Of a stretch of DNA of 64,000 nucleotides, positions 42,243 through 52,989 are shown in pieces. The position numbers and the translations under genes were made by a program. The stretch is taken from NCBI GenBank assembly GCA_977006965.1, contig OZ345352.1, positions 2,418,001 to 2,482,000 of the forward strand. Direction: 5' to 3'. Positions within the stretch are counted from its first letter, which is position 1, and every line of letters starts with the position of its first letter. The stretch comes from Phymatolithon calcareum. Taxonomy: Eukaryota; Rhodophyta; Florideophyceae; Hapalidiales. The notes under the pieces are model-generated. The model did no database searches. It was not told the origin of the DNA and saw nothing but the letters and a program-made list of their open reading frames with translations.

Positions 42243-43960
42243 AGATGCGTACATACGCGAGAACTACTGCTTCAATAAGGTTCAGCTGGATTTTCGGAAA
42301 AACAGAAGTACATATCTCGCTATACTCCGGGCAAAAAGTACAATTAAAAAGAGTCATCTGTTCATTGCAGTTCTCGACCTATCCGCGGCATGCGATAGTG
42401 TGCCAAGGGATGTTCTCATGAAGAGGCTGACGGAGAAACTCCCTGAAGAGATAACGTTGCGTACCTGTTAAAACCCTAGTGTGTCACATCAGCTGGAGAC
42501 GAGACAGAAACGTGGTGTATAATCGACCGAAGAGTGCCTCAAGCTTCCCCGCTTAGTCCATGCCTACACAATATATTCATGGACACATTCGCAGAAGCCG
42601 TCTCCAAGACAGACGGAAACGTCTCAGATAGCCCAGTCCAATTGTTCGCAGATGATGTTCAGCTTCAAGCGAAGACAGGACGAGGAATTGAGAAACTTCT
42701 TGATATAGCGACCATTTGGGCAAGCGAATATAGCATGAAATGGAACACAAAAACAGGAAAAAGCGAAGGTTTTAGTACAAAGGGCTTCAGAAGCATACTT
42801 TTTACTTGGCGGGACGAGAACTGCATCAAGCCAGGAGACTCTCGTATCTTGGGGTAAGCATGAATAACAATACGGGTTTTTCCGTCGTCGATACGGAGGG
42901 ATTACAGTGCATCATACGTGTAAAGAAGACAAGGGAGCGGTAAAGAGAAGAGTACAAATGATCTGGCCGTCCACGTGGACTCGCGGAACGTGGAACCACC
43001 ACGCTTGCTCCGGGTGGAATCGAGTTGTAGAGCGGTAGGCAGAGAAGAAGGCGTGCTTTCCTAATTACCTCGCGATCTGCCGTCATCTAAGTAGAAGTTA
43101 ATTAAGAATAATGCGCTGCCTTGCAAGCCCCACGAGGGGACAAAGCAAGTGACATGACATGACATGAATAACAAGGGTGTTACTGATGACACGGCCATAG
43201 CAAGAGTTCGGAATGCTACAGGATGCATACATAAGCTTCGGGAGCTTGGAGTGAATGTTCGCGGATTCAAACCGGAGACATGCATCAGGATCTTTATGTC
43301 ATGCCGAACAATGCCGGGACCGAATGCGAGTTCTGTACCGACTGTGAACACCAAAGATGAGGAGACGTCATCAAGCAGAAAAGTTTTCATTAAGCCTGGT
43401 AAGACACAAACAGCGTCTTGAAGAAAAAGAAGAGTACTTTGGAAGAGATGAGGACATAAAGGAAGCAATGAAGGATATATTGAATATCTCAAGATTTATG
43501 AAGACTTGGGACAAGCCCTTCAGAAAGCCCAGGAGGGATCTGTCAGGAAGAAGAGGAGGAGAGAAGAAACAATTAAGGTATGAGAAACGGAAGAAGAAGG
43601 CAGATCAATGAAGATTCCTATTGAAGGCAAGCTACCAGGGATCCTTTACATAGAAGAACGAACAACATGTTTAAGGTGCCTGAGGTTGACATTCTACGGA
43701 GCACCCCTTTGGAGAAAATCAGTATTGGGTGCCTTCTGTTATATTACCGCGGTGATCGAACTAGTCGCCTTACAACGTACTCTAGCGTCGTCGAAGATGA
43801 GCACAGAAATTGTGTTTGAGTGCAAGATACTCACAGGAGCTCTTATTGGGAGAGAATTACGAATCAAGAACGTTTTAAGTACCCAGAGGGTACTTAGAGA
43901 ATATCCCAAGAGCTTCCCCGTTACTCCAAGGTGGAGTTTTGGGAGCTCTCAAAATAAAAT
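42243..43960 (+). pseudogene. LINE fragment with RT, broken
   Basis: A second copy of the LINE family at 1184-3185, plus strand. It begins within the RT (AYIRENYCFN at about 42,246), shows motif A with an altered AACD, QASPLSPCLHNIF for motif B and FADDVQLQ for motif C. It is split by the 292-bp insert at 42871-43162 and resumes at MNNKGVTDD. The C-terminal APLWRKS and IELVALQR blocks are at 43,700-43,790 and the 3' end is near CAAAATAAAATC. Several frameshifts and stops. The 5' part is missing where the piggyBac-like copy ends. Confidence 0.88.
42871..43162 (+). mobile_element. 292-bp SINE-like retroposon inside the LINE
   Basis: A perfect 12-bp duplication CATGAATAACAA lies at 42859-42870 and 43163-43174. 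The tail is (TGACA)n. Its last 90 bp equal the insert at 9804-9890. Removing it restores the RT frame region around SMNNKGV. No ORF of its own; a weak B-box-like stretch on the minus strand does not prove a tRNA origin. Confidence 0.88.
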
Positions 43961-44604
43961 CATCAATCATCCCCTCTCCAATCAGTTGGTCACCTCTGCC
44001 CGTCTGTGCGATATGAGCAGCTCTCGGGACAATGTCGGAATGGCGACAGGTTTATTTAATAGTTACAAAACGCTTGGGGCAAAATGAAGAAGGGAACAAT
44101 CATACTTCAGAAACATGCTCACAAACCCATTCCGAGGACGCATTATCAACCTATCCAGTGGCAGAGGACACAGATATTTAAACGACGTATGCTATTGACG
44201 GAAAAAACGGCATTACAGCCGATGAAAACTACCGCACCGATTTCAATCTCCGTCAGTGTCAACTCGGATTCGGATGCATCGAATACGGACGTGAGATCAT
44301 AGTTGTTCAAATATTTACCTGCTCAATGCTTACTTGAAGTTTTTCTCCAATACGTTTTGAAACGAATGACTATTTCAAGGATTGATTGAGCTGGTAGGTG
44401 AAGTGTATTTAAAATATTACTGGCTGTTTATTTTCTTATTATTAGTCGTTCGCTGTCTCCTCCCTCCGGTCCGCTAATCGGATTTCAGGCTGGATCTATA
44501 TAGATATTCATATTTTATCAACTATGACATATTTGAACGAAAATTGAACATTCTATTCTCTAGATGTTTCTACAAAAATCTATTTGTGTTTTAGAACCAT
44601 CTAG

Positions 44605-47185
44605 TGTCTAGTTTACTGAAATTTTTCCTCAATTGAGGGGCACTTTTCCCTCAATTGAGGTAACGAAAATCATTTAATTTTTGCGCATGAAAGCTACTCA
44701 CTATCGGGCACATCAAAAGCGTCAATCTCATGGATGTCTTCCACATGCTTCGCGAAGAAATTCCTGCCAGTAGACGTGCCGCAAATGAATATTGCGGCAC
44801 CATCTAGCCTGTTACATGATGAGCACACCAGCGTTGTCTTCTTGACTTTGCAGACCGTGCAGTTCTTTTGCGAAGCAAAATTAGTCATCATGCCAGCCGC
44901 AGTCTTCCTTTTCTTTCTCGTGGGGGTTAAGTGGGTTCCAACACCGCTCCCGGAGACAAAAGTACGTTCAGGAGTGGTTGAGCGGCGACGAGTATTACGC
45001 GAATCGAACGAGTTATCGATGAGTTGCTCGGCCAGCACTTCATAATACCTTCGTTGCGTCATGTGATCCTGATACTCTGCATGCGCACCGGCGAATAAAA
45101 GCCAGCTGTCAGCCACACAAATCGCCAAAAGAGATGTGTTAACGCGGACCGACCAGTCCAGGGTGTTGACTTTCTTCTCAAGATCCAAACTCTCTTGGCG
45201 GCACCGATTGTGCTTGTCGATTTGCGCACACGCAGAGTAGTACGTCTCGCATACCTCGGGCTGGGGCACGGACAGCTCAACACGAGACGGTCCTTCTTCA
45301 AGCTGACGCCAACGCACACGAGAGTGCGGTTTGCCTTCCAGTGTCGTAGAGGTAGTCGAAATAAAATAGCGGCGATCCCGGTCAACCCAAAGAGCCGCCA
45401 TCATTAACGGCTCACCGTTCAAGGATTTTCGAACGAGAGAAACACATTGACCTCTTTCTGAAATCTCAATTCTTGATAGGTAGTCCATAGGATACTTCTT
45501 AGTCGCCGTTTTGATGACTCCAACGAATTTTAGGCCCAAACGAAGAAGCATCTCTGCAGATTCAACACTCGCAAAGTAAGAATCCGCGCAGACAATGCGC
45601 CTTGTGCCAGAGTATGCGGCAACAAGACGGCGTAAAACTGCTGTACCATGGGCCATTTCGCCTTCGAAATCCTTTTTCTTCTCGTCTTCTGCGGTTGTAA
45701 CGAGCTCGAGATGCAGCATTATCCCACTTCTTCCACATGCAGAGTTCTGTATCTCGCAACCGTTCTCCGGCTTACGGTTAATCGCAATGTACTGAGGTAG
45801 TCCGACATCAAGCCAATGACCTCCGTTGCCATACCAGCGAGATATGGACTCATCAACGCAAATGAGGTCCGACGGCGATACATTGCGCTTTCGGTGCTCG
45901 TTTATGGCATCGACAAAATCTTGAACGAGCGCCCAGCGGTACTGCGCAGAAGACATGCTGCCTCTTTCACTAGGTTGTATGCTGAATGTAACGCACCGAA
46001 GGTATGCGGTGAACCTGTCTCTTGACATCCCAGTGTTTGAAAAACAAGGAGCCGGAATGTATTTGTTCTGCCTGGCAGTCTGCCATAGATCTGTCTTAGC
46101 GCCGAACTCAAATCTTGTCATGAGGACGAGGATTCTGAAAAACTTAATCAGCTCTGTGACGGTAGTCTCTTTTCGCGCAATTCGTTTCAGCTTCGCGGAC
46201 GTCCATGCTGCTATTTTTCGAAGGTGACCTTGCGGAAACATGGTCATAAAGCAATCATAGGGCGTGTGATGCCCAATACCACCATTTTCCGATATAAAAT
46301 CTCCATGTGGAGTGCGAACTGTCCAGAACTGACGTGGAATTCGTCCCCCAATCGGGCATAGAACTTGTCGCTCGTACCATGGCACCCCATGAGCAATAAC
46401 GTTGGGTTCGCGGTCGGGTGTGATGACATCTACTTCCTCTTGCGACACCTGGTCCCAAGAGCCTTGCATGGCGTAGGCGAGAGTGCCTGGTATAGGGCGT
46501 CCATAGCTTCTGAGGGTTGTGTCGAAGATTGTGTGCCGTTTTGGAGAGCATGTGGTTGCGACTGGGGACAATAAACTGGCATTTGGCGAAGAAGACGGAC
46601 GACCACGAGTACTGTAAGCCGGATTTTGTGGTGCAGAGTTCTGCGTGCTGGGACTTGATACAAGCATTCGAGAGGACGGAGAACCTTCGTCAACCTTTCC
46701 TGCCTTGATGTTAACAATCTTGAGTGTCTTAATCTTAGTTTTCTCAGTCGGTTTCTGAACTAGGACCCATTTCACTCGAAGCGATGTGCTTGCGCGACCA
46801 TTGATTTCATTCAATAGTACCTCCAGAACTGTGCCGTTCACCTTTTTTGACTTGGAAAAGGCTCCATAGAGCCTGCAACACTCTACGAGACTGGTCGCTG
46901 ATGTTGCCTTAGTGTGTACGGACGCGCCGACCACTCGGCGCGGGTCTTTTTCTCGTGACATGGCAGGTCCGCTTCTTCTAACTGAAAATTGTAATTCGTT
47001 CCTACCGCTGAACGACGCCCATTTAAGGCCGTAGTTTGGGTACTCCTCAGGCAGAACACAAGCCCGCCTTCCAAAGTTGGCGCGAACTTTCTGTTTCGCA
47101 TTCTTTCTACATAATTTTTTGAGCTTTCAAAAAGCCCCTCAATTGAGGGATTTATCCTCAATTGAGGTGGTTAGTAAACTAGACA
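44605..47185 (-). mobile_element. Intact piggyBac-like element with CTAG duplications
   Basis: It is inserted in the gypsy 3' LTR. The second LTR at 53,216 gives the empty site (ACCATCTAGAAAGG). The filled site has CTAG at 44601-44604 and 47186-47189. The ends are TGTCTAGTTTACT (inverted, the first 13 bp matching except one base). Inside each end are two copies of the palindrome CCTCAATTGAGG. One open transposase gene fills it. The target is CTAG, not the TTAA usual for piggyBac. Confidence 0.92.
44694..46961 (-). CDS. PiggyBac-like transposase (755 aa)
   Basis: It catalyses cut-and-paste transposition of the surrounding element. An N-terminal region of about 200 residues with a Ser/Pro-rich linker (93-140) precedes the DDE_Tnp_1_7-type core. 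Catalytic Asp candidates are D370 (CVDESISRWYG), D460 (VCADSYF) and D582 (QIDKHNRC), in the usual piggyBac spacing. A basic stretch TRKKRKTA (681-688) may be a nuclear signal. The C-terminus has a cysteine-rich zinc domain: CTVC (701-704), CSSC (713-716), then C727, H739 and H744. The frame is uninterrupted over 2.27 kb and runs almost from TIR to TIR. The start at 46961 is the first ATG. Probably functional. Confidence 0.92.
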   Translation of the reverse strand: MSREKDPRRVVGASVHTKATSATSLVECCRLYGAFSKSKKVNGTVLEVLLNEINGRASTSLRVKWVLVQKPTEKTKIKTLKIVNIKAGKVDEGSPSSRMLVSSPSTQNSAPQNPAYSTRGRPSSSPNASLLSPVATTCSPKRHTIFDTTLRSYGRPIPGTLAYAMQGSWDQVSQEEVDVITPDREPNVIAHGVPWYERQVLCPIGGRIPRQFWTVRTPHGDFISENGGIGHHTPYDCFMTMFPQGHLRKIAAWTSAKLKRIARKETTVTELIKFFRILVLMTRFEFGAKTDLWQTARQNKYIPAPCFSNTGMSRDRFTAYLRCVTFSIQPSERGSMSSAQYRWALVQDFVDAINEHRKRNVSPSDLICVDESISRWYGNGGHWLDVGLPQYIAINRKPENGCEIQNSACGRSGIMLHLELVTTAEDEKKKDFEGEMAHGTAVLRRLVAAYSGTRRIVCADSYFASVESAEMLLRLGLKFVGVIKTATKKYPMDYLSRIEISERGQCVSLVRKSLNGEPLMMAALWVDRDRRYFISTTSTTLEGKPHSRVRWRQLEEGPSRVELSVPQPEVCETYYSACAQIDKHNRCRQESLDLEKKVNTLDWSVRVNTSLLAICVADSWLLFAGAHAEYQDHMTQRRYYEVLAEQLIDNSFDSRNTRRRSTTPERTFVSGSGVGTHLTPTRKKRKTAAGMMTNFASQKNCTVCKVKKTTLVCSSCNRLDGAAIFICGTSTGRNFFAKHVEDIHEIDAFDVPDSE

Positions 47186-47447
47186 CTAGAAAGGACCAAT
47201 TAGTTTCTAGATGATTCCAGAAAGTTCTATTCGTATTCTAGATACATTTAGAAAGTTCAATTGCATTTCTAGATGTTTCCACAAATATTTCATGAAAAGG
47301 ATTCTAGGACGTCTAGACATAAATTATAGTAAATTGAAATTACAATTTGTTTACAATACAGAAACGTGTGTATCGTACATTCAGCCTGCATGTGATCGTT
47401 ATACTATTCCCAACTTTCTTCTTTTCAAGTCCTCGTCAATAAATATA

Positions 47448-49716
47448 TTAATTATCCTCATCATTATAAAAATGGTTCAAAATATAATTTTTCTTAGTAT
47501 AATCCAAGAGCAATTGTGTAATAGTTCTATCCTTACCGACGAAATGCCTAGTTGGCTGCCACTCTGCGTCATGGGTCGGCACGCATTTCACAAGCGTAAG
47601 GAATAGGTATCCTTCTCCTCTCTTTCTCTGCCTTAGTATTGAATTTACAACAAACTCGTGTCCTTCAACAGCGGGTAATGGGGCTGGTCTTTTCGCAATT
47701 GGGGAAGAAATATCATATACCTGCTCTAAATAAGGTGTTTTGTGCATTATTTGTAAAATATCGTGGTTTTTAAAATGACTTGGCAAATATAACCTAACAG
47801 CATTCTTTCCAATAAGTCCCTTCACTATAAATGGGCCAAATCTCTTCGACGACAGCTTATCAGATTGCTGCGATTTTGAGTATCCATCCTTCAATAAACG
47901 CTTATTTATCGATAACTTGTCACCAATCTGATACCTGTGCGGTTTATATGATTTTACATCTTGAGCGCTCTGACGAGATTTCGAAACATGATACGAGTTC
48001 TTTTCATATTTGAGAGATTCTCTCATTCGATCTTTAAACTCGAGTACTGTCTCCACAGGACATTCAATATCAGTCAGTATATCAACTGGGGATTTCGTTT
48101 TCCGTCCTAGATGGACTTCAAATGGAAAAGATACGAGATCATTGCTAATCGCTGAATTATGTGCAAACTCATCTGTGGTAGCAAATCGTCCAAATCATCT
48201 TTATCGTACAAGCAGTAACATCGAAGAAAATTCTCAACAATCCTGTTCTTTTCTTATGACGCAGCATCTGTTTGAGGGTGACGACTTGATGCCATTTTCA
48301 GTTTTATTCCACACAAAGTCATCCATCGATTCCAAAATTTGGATGTTAGCTTTGGATCTCGGGCAGAAGCTATATTGTCTGGAAAACCATGTAATTTAAT
48401 TATGTTCGTGCGGAAAGCATTAACAACATCAACGGCCGTATCATCTGACTTATGCGGTATGAAATGAACACCTCTAGACAAACGATCTACCCAAGAAGTA
48501 ATGCATTCGTAACCATTCTTCGTTTTCTGGAAGGTAAACAATTAAATCTGTCCCTAACGATCCCTATCGTCTCTCCGTCAGTTTCTTCCTCCGTGTTCCT
48601 TCTTGTGCTGTAAAGTCAAGCATCCTTGAACGTAACGTTTTAAATCCCGACTCTTGTGCCTCCAATAATACTTCTGAAGTCTACCTAGTGCCTTCGAAAA
48701 GCTGAAATTACCGCCAACATTCCAGTCATGAGCCATTTGCAATATGTTAATTGTAGACTTTCGAGGAAAACAAAGCCTACCTTCACAAAGAGGTCTTTTT
48801 CTATCAAGCTGAAACAGCGGAAGACTATTTTTGATTTGGGAATTCTGAACTGGATCTTCGATGTCTTCTCCTTTCATGGATTTAATAATTGGCAGAAAAA
48901 TAAATCTTCCTCATACTTTCCGATCACTGATTCGGCTTCAACGAAAGATATCTCCAGTGAGTTAAACGCAACATGGGGCGCTCTGGACAGTGCATCCCCT
49001 AGAACATATAACTTTCCTGGTTTCAAGGTAATCGGAAAAATTCCAAAGTTACCAAGTGTCTCCAGCCACGTTGCTTCTTTTCGACTCATTTTTGGCTTCG
49101 AGAAAAAGTGCTGAAGTACCTTATTGTGAGTGAAAATATCAAAAGTTGAACCTTCCAAGTAGCGTCTAAATCTCTGTAAAAAGTGTATGAGTCCTAACAG
49201 TTCTTGATCATTTGCGTAATAGTCTTGTTCAGTGGGACTTAAATACTTTGAGAAGAATGCTATCGCTCTGTCTCTTCCATGATCACCAGTTTGTGTGAAT
49301 ATGCCCCAACAGCAAACTGTGATGCATCAATGTGTCCCCTAAAAGATTTCTGCCCATCAGGAGAAATCAATATAAGATGGCTAGTAATGGACTCCTTCAG
49401 TGCCTCAAAGACCTTGTTGCATTTCTCGTCCCACGTTTGAATGCCTTAATCTTTCTTTGTTTGATTTGTAAGAGGCGCTGCAATTTCTGGAAACTTGTGA
49501 ATAAATCTGCGAGAGAACTGCAGTAATTCTAAAAAGCTACGAACAGCGGTAAGAGTGCTAGGTTTTGCCGAGATCTTCAAGACTTATACTTTCTTTGGCT
49601 TCACGCGACCACCATCCTTACCAATAAGAAGTCCAAAGAATTCCATCTCTTCTTTCATAATCTCACCCTTCTTGGGTGAAACATACAACTCATTTCCTTT
49701 CAGCGAGATAGTCCTA
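47448..49716 (-). pseudogene. Gypsy pol, 3' half: RT end, RNase H, integrase, chromodomain-like tail
   Basis: Reading on the minus strand: the RT end KGNELYVSPKKGEI with FFGLLIGKDGG, then RNase H (FTHNKVLQHFF, LYVLGDALSRAPH; 48874-49158), the integrase zinc region (MAHDWNVGG, LKRYVQGC; 48578-48877) and the core (ARDPKLTSKFW, RHPQTD; 48254-48541). Then comes a C-terminal part with a chromodomain-like end (HEFVVNSIL, then DAEWQPTRHF; 47448-47730). Stops and frameshifts separate the blocks. The integrase HHCC motif has lost one His and one Cys. Not functional. Confidence 0.85.
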
Positions 49717-49717
49717 G

Positions 49718-50636
49718 CAGGGAAATGTTAGGAGGGGGGCAAAAGCAGAAACTTTATGTTTCAAAAAATTAATTGAAAATGTTAACTGCGTTGTGTTAGG
49801 TTAATTATGAAGAAATCGTTGTATCAAAAATTAAGTGGTGAAGCTCGATTCTTGCAGGGCTCTGGCGCAGCCATCGTTTGACGACGGCCAATGGAATATG
49901 CCAGGAAATGTATATCTGGAAGCATCCTAGGGACAGTACAGTTGGAGTGCAGTAAACGCTGCTGTGCCATGTCGAACTTCGAGGCGCAACTAGGGGTGCT
50001 TTCGTCATTAGCTTATTAAATTGTGGCAACATGGCCGCAGTAATAGGTTATATTTCACAGAAATGGATCACACGAGCACTTCTCGCAGTGAGAGGACCAC
50101 CAACGGATAAGCGCGCGACCAAGCCGAATGTTCCAGCCCAGAACGCACGGCTGATTGAAGCTCGGGCTCGCCAGACGAGATAATTGCCTCGGAGAACGTT
50201 CCGCTCGCGTTCATGGCTGTTACACACGACAAGAGACGCGACCCAATCCTCGGAATCTTCCGTTACATTTATTAAAATATGGTTAAATCCGTCCACCGCA
50301 CAACGGCTACATCTCGAATTTTCGCTGATAACTTTTGAAAATCACGAAAGCCACGGGCAAGAGCCGTGAACATTGTGTGCAAAGTGCGCGGGAAGAGCTC
50401 GAAAACCTAATTCTCTATAATTTCTCTCCAAAATGCGAATCCTACAACGAGATGCTTCGCTGCATTACGGTCCATAATGTACGCGAGTTGTAAGCTGGAT
50501 TTTTTCTATTAACCGGCTACGTTTATGATACATTTTCGCCCTACTTGTGCTGCTTCATACGGACGCCAAATAGGCTTATCATTAAAATTCGGTATGACAC
50601 AGCTCCAGCTTTTGTCCCCCTCCTAACATTCCCCTG
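49718..50636. mobile_element. 0.9-kb TIR element splitting the gypsy RT
   Basis: The inverted ends CAGGGAAATGTTAGGAGGGG and CAGGGGAATGTTAGGAGGGG continue to GCAAAAGC/ACAAAAGC (about 29 bp). The RT reading frame resumes on either side. The duplication is unclear: TA lies one base outside both ends, while CAGGG ends suggest hAT. An 82-codon minus-strand ORF (50048-50296) is of unknown meaning. A 22-bp relic of the same ends sits at 12199-12220. Confidence 0.75.
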
Positions 50637-50639
50637 GTA

Positions 50640-51660
50640 CAACTTCAACATGTTTCATATGTGACGACTCATCTTTGCGGAAAATAAGCAGATCATCCAT
50701 GTAAACGGCAAGAAAATCATCTATACAGTCATAGAAAATACGATTCATCAGTGACCGAAATGTTGTGGGATCATTACATAGCCCCGTTGGCATGAGAGTA
50801 TTCGAATTGCCCGTACTTCGTGTTGAAAGCTGATTTCTCAGTATCTTGAGGGCGCACTCGTATCTGATGAGAAAATTCTTCAAATCGAGCTCAGAGAAGA
50901 CACAGGCTTCTCTAATCCTGACAAACATCTCATCAAATCTCGGCAGCGGTCGGCTGTTACGCTTTGTCATACGATTCAAAGCTCGATAATCTACAACAGA
51001 ACGAAGTGGCTGATCCTTGTCCATAAGAAAAAAGGCGCTCCATAAGGCGACCTGCTTGAGAGAATCTTCTTCTTCTTTAGTAGCGCAACGATATAATCCT
51101 TGCATGCTTCCAATTCTAATGGTGACAAATGATACAATTGACGATGCGGCGGTCTCATATTTGCGTCTACTACAATCTCATGGTCAACTGACCTCTTCGG
51201 CCGCAGACCTTCAGGAAGCTCATCTTGAAACACTTGTTCACATTGTTTTAAAATGGTCTTTAGTTTCGGATGCGAGGCATTCAACAACGCCTCTTTGCTT
51301 TCATACTTAATCTTCTTCTTTCTAATCCCAATTGAATCAACAACTTGAAGCAATTGCAAGTCTGTAGCTCCTCAGCACTTCTTTGACAGACCATAACAAC
51401 CTTTGTAGAGTATTCTAGATTGTTTGTAACATGCCAAAGCATACCTGAGAAACTCGCAACAAACCAGATAGAACTATAAAAATGGGTTCCAATACGAAAC
51501 TCTGCTCCTAGGATAACCTCAGAAGAGTTCTCCACTGTCTCGTTTTCCGAGTGTCTCACTTCTATCTTTCCCTGTATAACTTTAAACAACTCACTGTTGT
51601 TCTTGTTAAACTTGCAAGAGACTGCATTCGTATTAAATCCATCATGAGAACCTTTATTTG
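50640..51660 (-). pseudogene. Gypsy pol, 5' half: protease and reverse transcriptase
   Basis: The minus strand encodes protease remnants (KVLM, then after a one-base shift DGFNTNAVS; VILGAEFRIGTHFYSS at 51,300-51,590). The RT follows: VDHEIVVDAN, LSPLELEACKDYI, SRSPYGAPFF, then after a shift RSVVDYRALNRMT, ELDLKNF and the catalytic YMDD (VYMDDLLIF at about 50,700). The protease DSG active site is altered to DG plus a frameshift. RT motif A reads ELDLKNF. It is interrupted by the element at 49718-50636. Confidence 0.85.
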
Positions 51661-51899
51661 TTTTCCATTCATTGAACCTTTAAGCACAGTAACGTTGTCC
51701 ACCGGTTACACACCGTCATGGATGCTATCTTTTTGATTTGTAGAATTCATTTCTGTGGACATTAAGGGGACTTCCTCCGTCATTGACCTCATATCACGAA
51801 TCTCTTCTCGTAACTGATCCATCTCAGCAGTAATGTCTTGAATTGTACTCTCTTCAGGTCCAACCTGAGAACTAATTTTATGTGGACGAGCTATTTTTC

Positions 51900-52640
51900 C
51901 TCCTTAGATGCCTCACCGCTCCTCTAGGCACAGCTTTCAGCGCCAGTGCTATTAACGGTCGCAGATTTCTTAAAACTCCCCCTTGCATACTTTACATATC
52001 CAACTTTCAGGCATTTAAAACACGCATTTTTAAGACGAAGGTTTTCCAAGTTTCCAATTTCTATTGGCGTCGGTCCGTTCAGTCCTAAACCACTGGACGA
52101 TCGTACTTGTACATCATACCGTCTCCGAGGAGAGCGCTCTCGACACTGAGAGCAATCCGTGAAGCTTGATCCATTGTAGTCTTCCAGCCTTAAGCACTTC
52201 AAGTCTAATTTCAGGCTTAAGTCCCTGACAATAACAATCAAGCTTATCTCCTTCACCCATTCCTGCTATCATGCGAGCCATATTCCGAAACTCAGAAAGG
52301 TATTCTGAAACAGAAGTACGATGGACCATCTTAAGCTTCTTATCGCTAGTTCCATGGGCACTATCGAAAGGAGTAAACTCATTTTTGACCATGTTCTCGA
52401 AAGTGGCCCAAGTCACTGAAATACGATTCCCCGAAACAATGGTATACCACCAGTTAGCAACGATCTCTGTGAAAAAGGAGGATGCAAAAGATGTCTGAGT
52501 CGACTAATCAAGCACGCTAGAACTAGCTCCTACTTGGATAAGCGTATCGTACTGCTTGACGTGCTAGAGACACGATTGGACCGTAAACTGATCTCTCTTA
52601 CAGGAGTAATTGTCGGGCTTCTTCCGTTTCAGCTGCGGCA
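51900..52640 (-). pseudogene. Gypsy gag remnant
   Basis: The minus strand encodes a retrotransposon gag core (WATFENMVKNEF, SVSEYLSEFRNMARM, DCYCQGLKPEIR, minus 52,114-52,416). After a stop and shift there is a degenerate zinc knuckle CFKCLKVGYVKY, in which the His and last Cys of CCHC are replaced. It lies directly after the 5' LTR in element order, as expected. Confidence 0.75.
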
Positions 52641-52989
52641 TCTTCTACATTATACTGGTAAAACAATTAGTCTATAACAGTCAATTAATATCTTACCAGA
52701 TCAATTCATTGATGCGTTACTTAAATCTTTGTCCCTGTCGATCGTCCTAGGTAACACCCAATAGAATAATAGATTTAGACGATACTATGACCGACTCTGC
52801 GCTTATATTAACGCGCTCATCACTTGAAGACCTTGTCAATATTTGCATTCACCTTCTCACAATACTTTAATCCTTGTTCTGAGAAACACAATATTTATAT
52901 ATCCCTCTCTCACTTCGCTCAACACTCCGGCGTGTTCATCTTCACCTCCCACCATCTGCCTGAAAATCCGGTGCTACCACTGACCCGAA

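Noticed and set aside
44605-47185. TTAA as the duplication of the piggyBac-like element
   Set aside because: No TTAA at either end, and the empty site in the other LTR shows CTAG directly.
50048-50296. ORF of 82 codons inside the 0.9-kb TIR element as a transposase
   Set aside because: No DDE or zinc motif and too short. Left as unknown content of a non-autonomous element.
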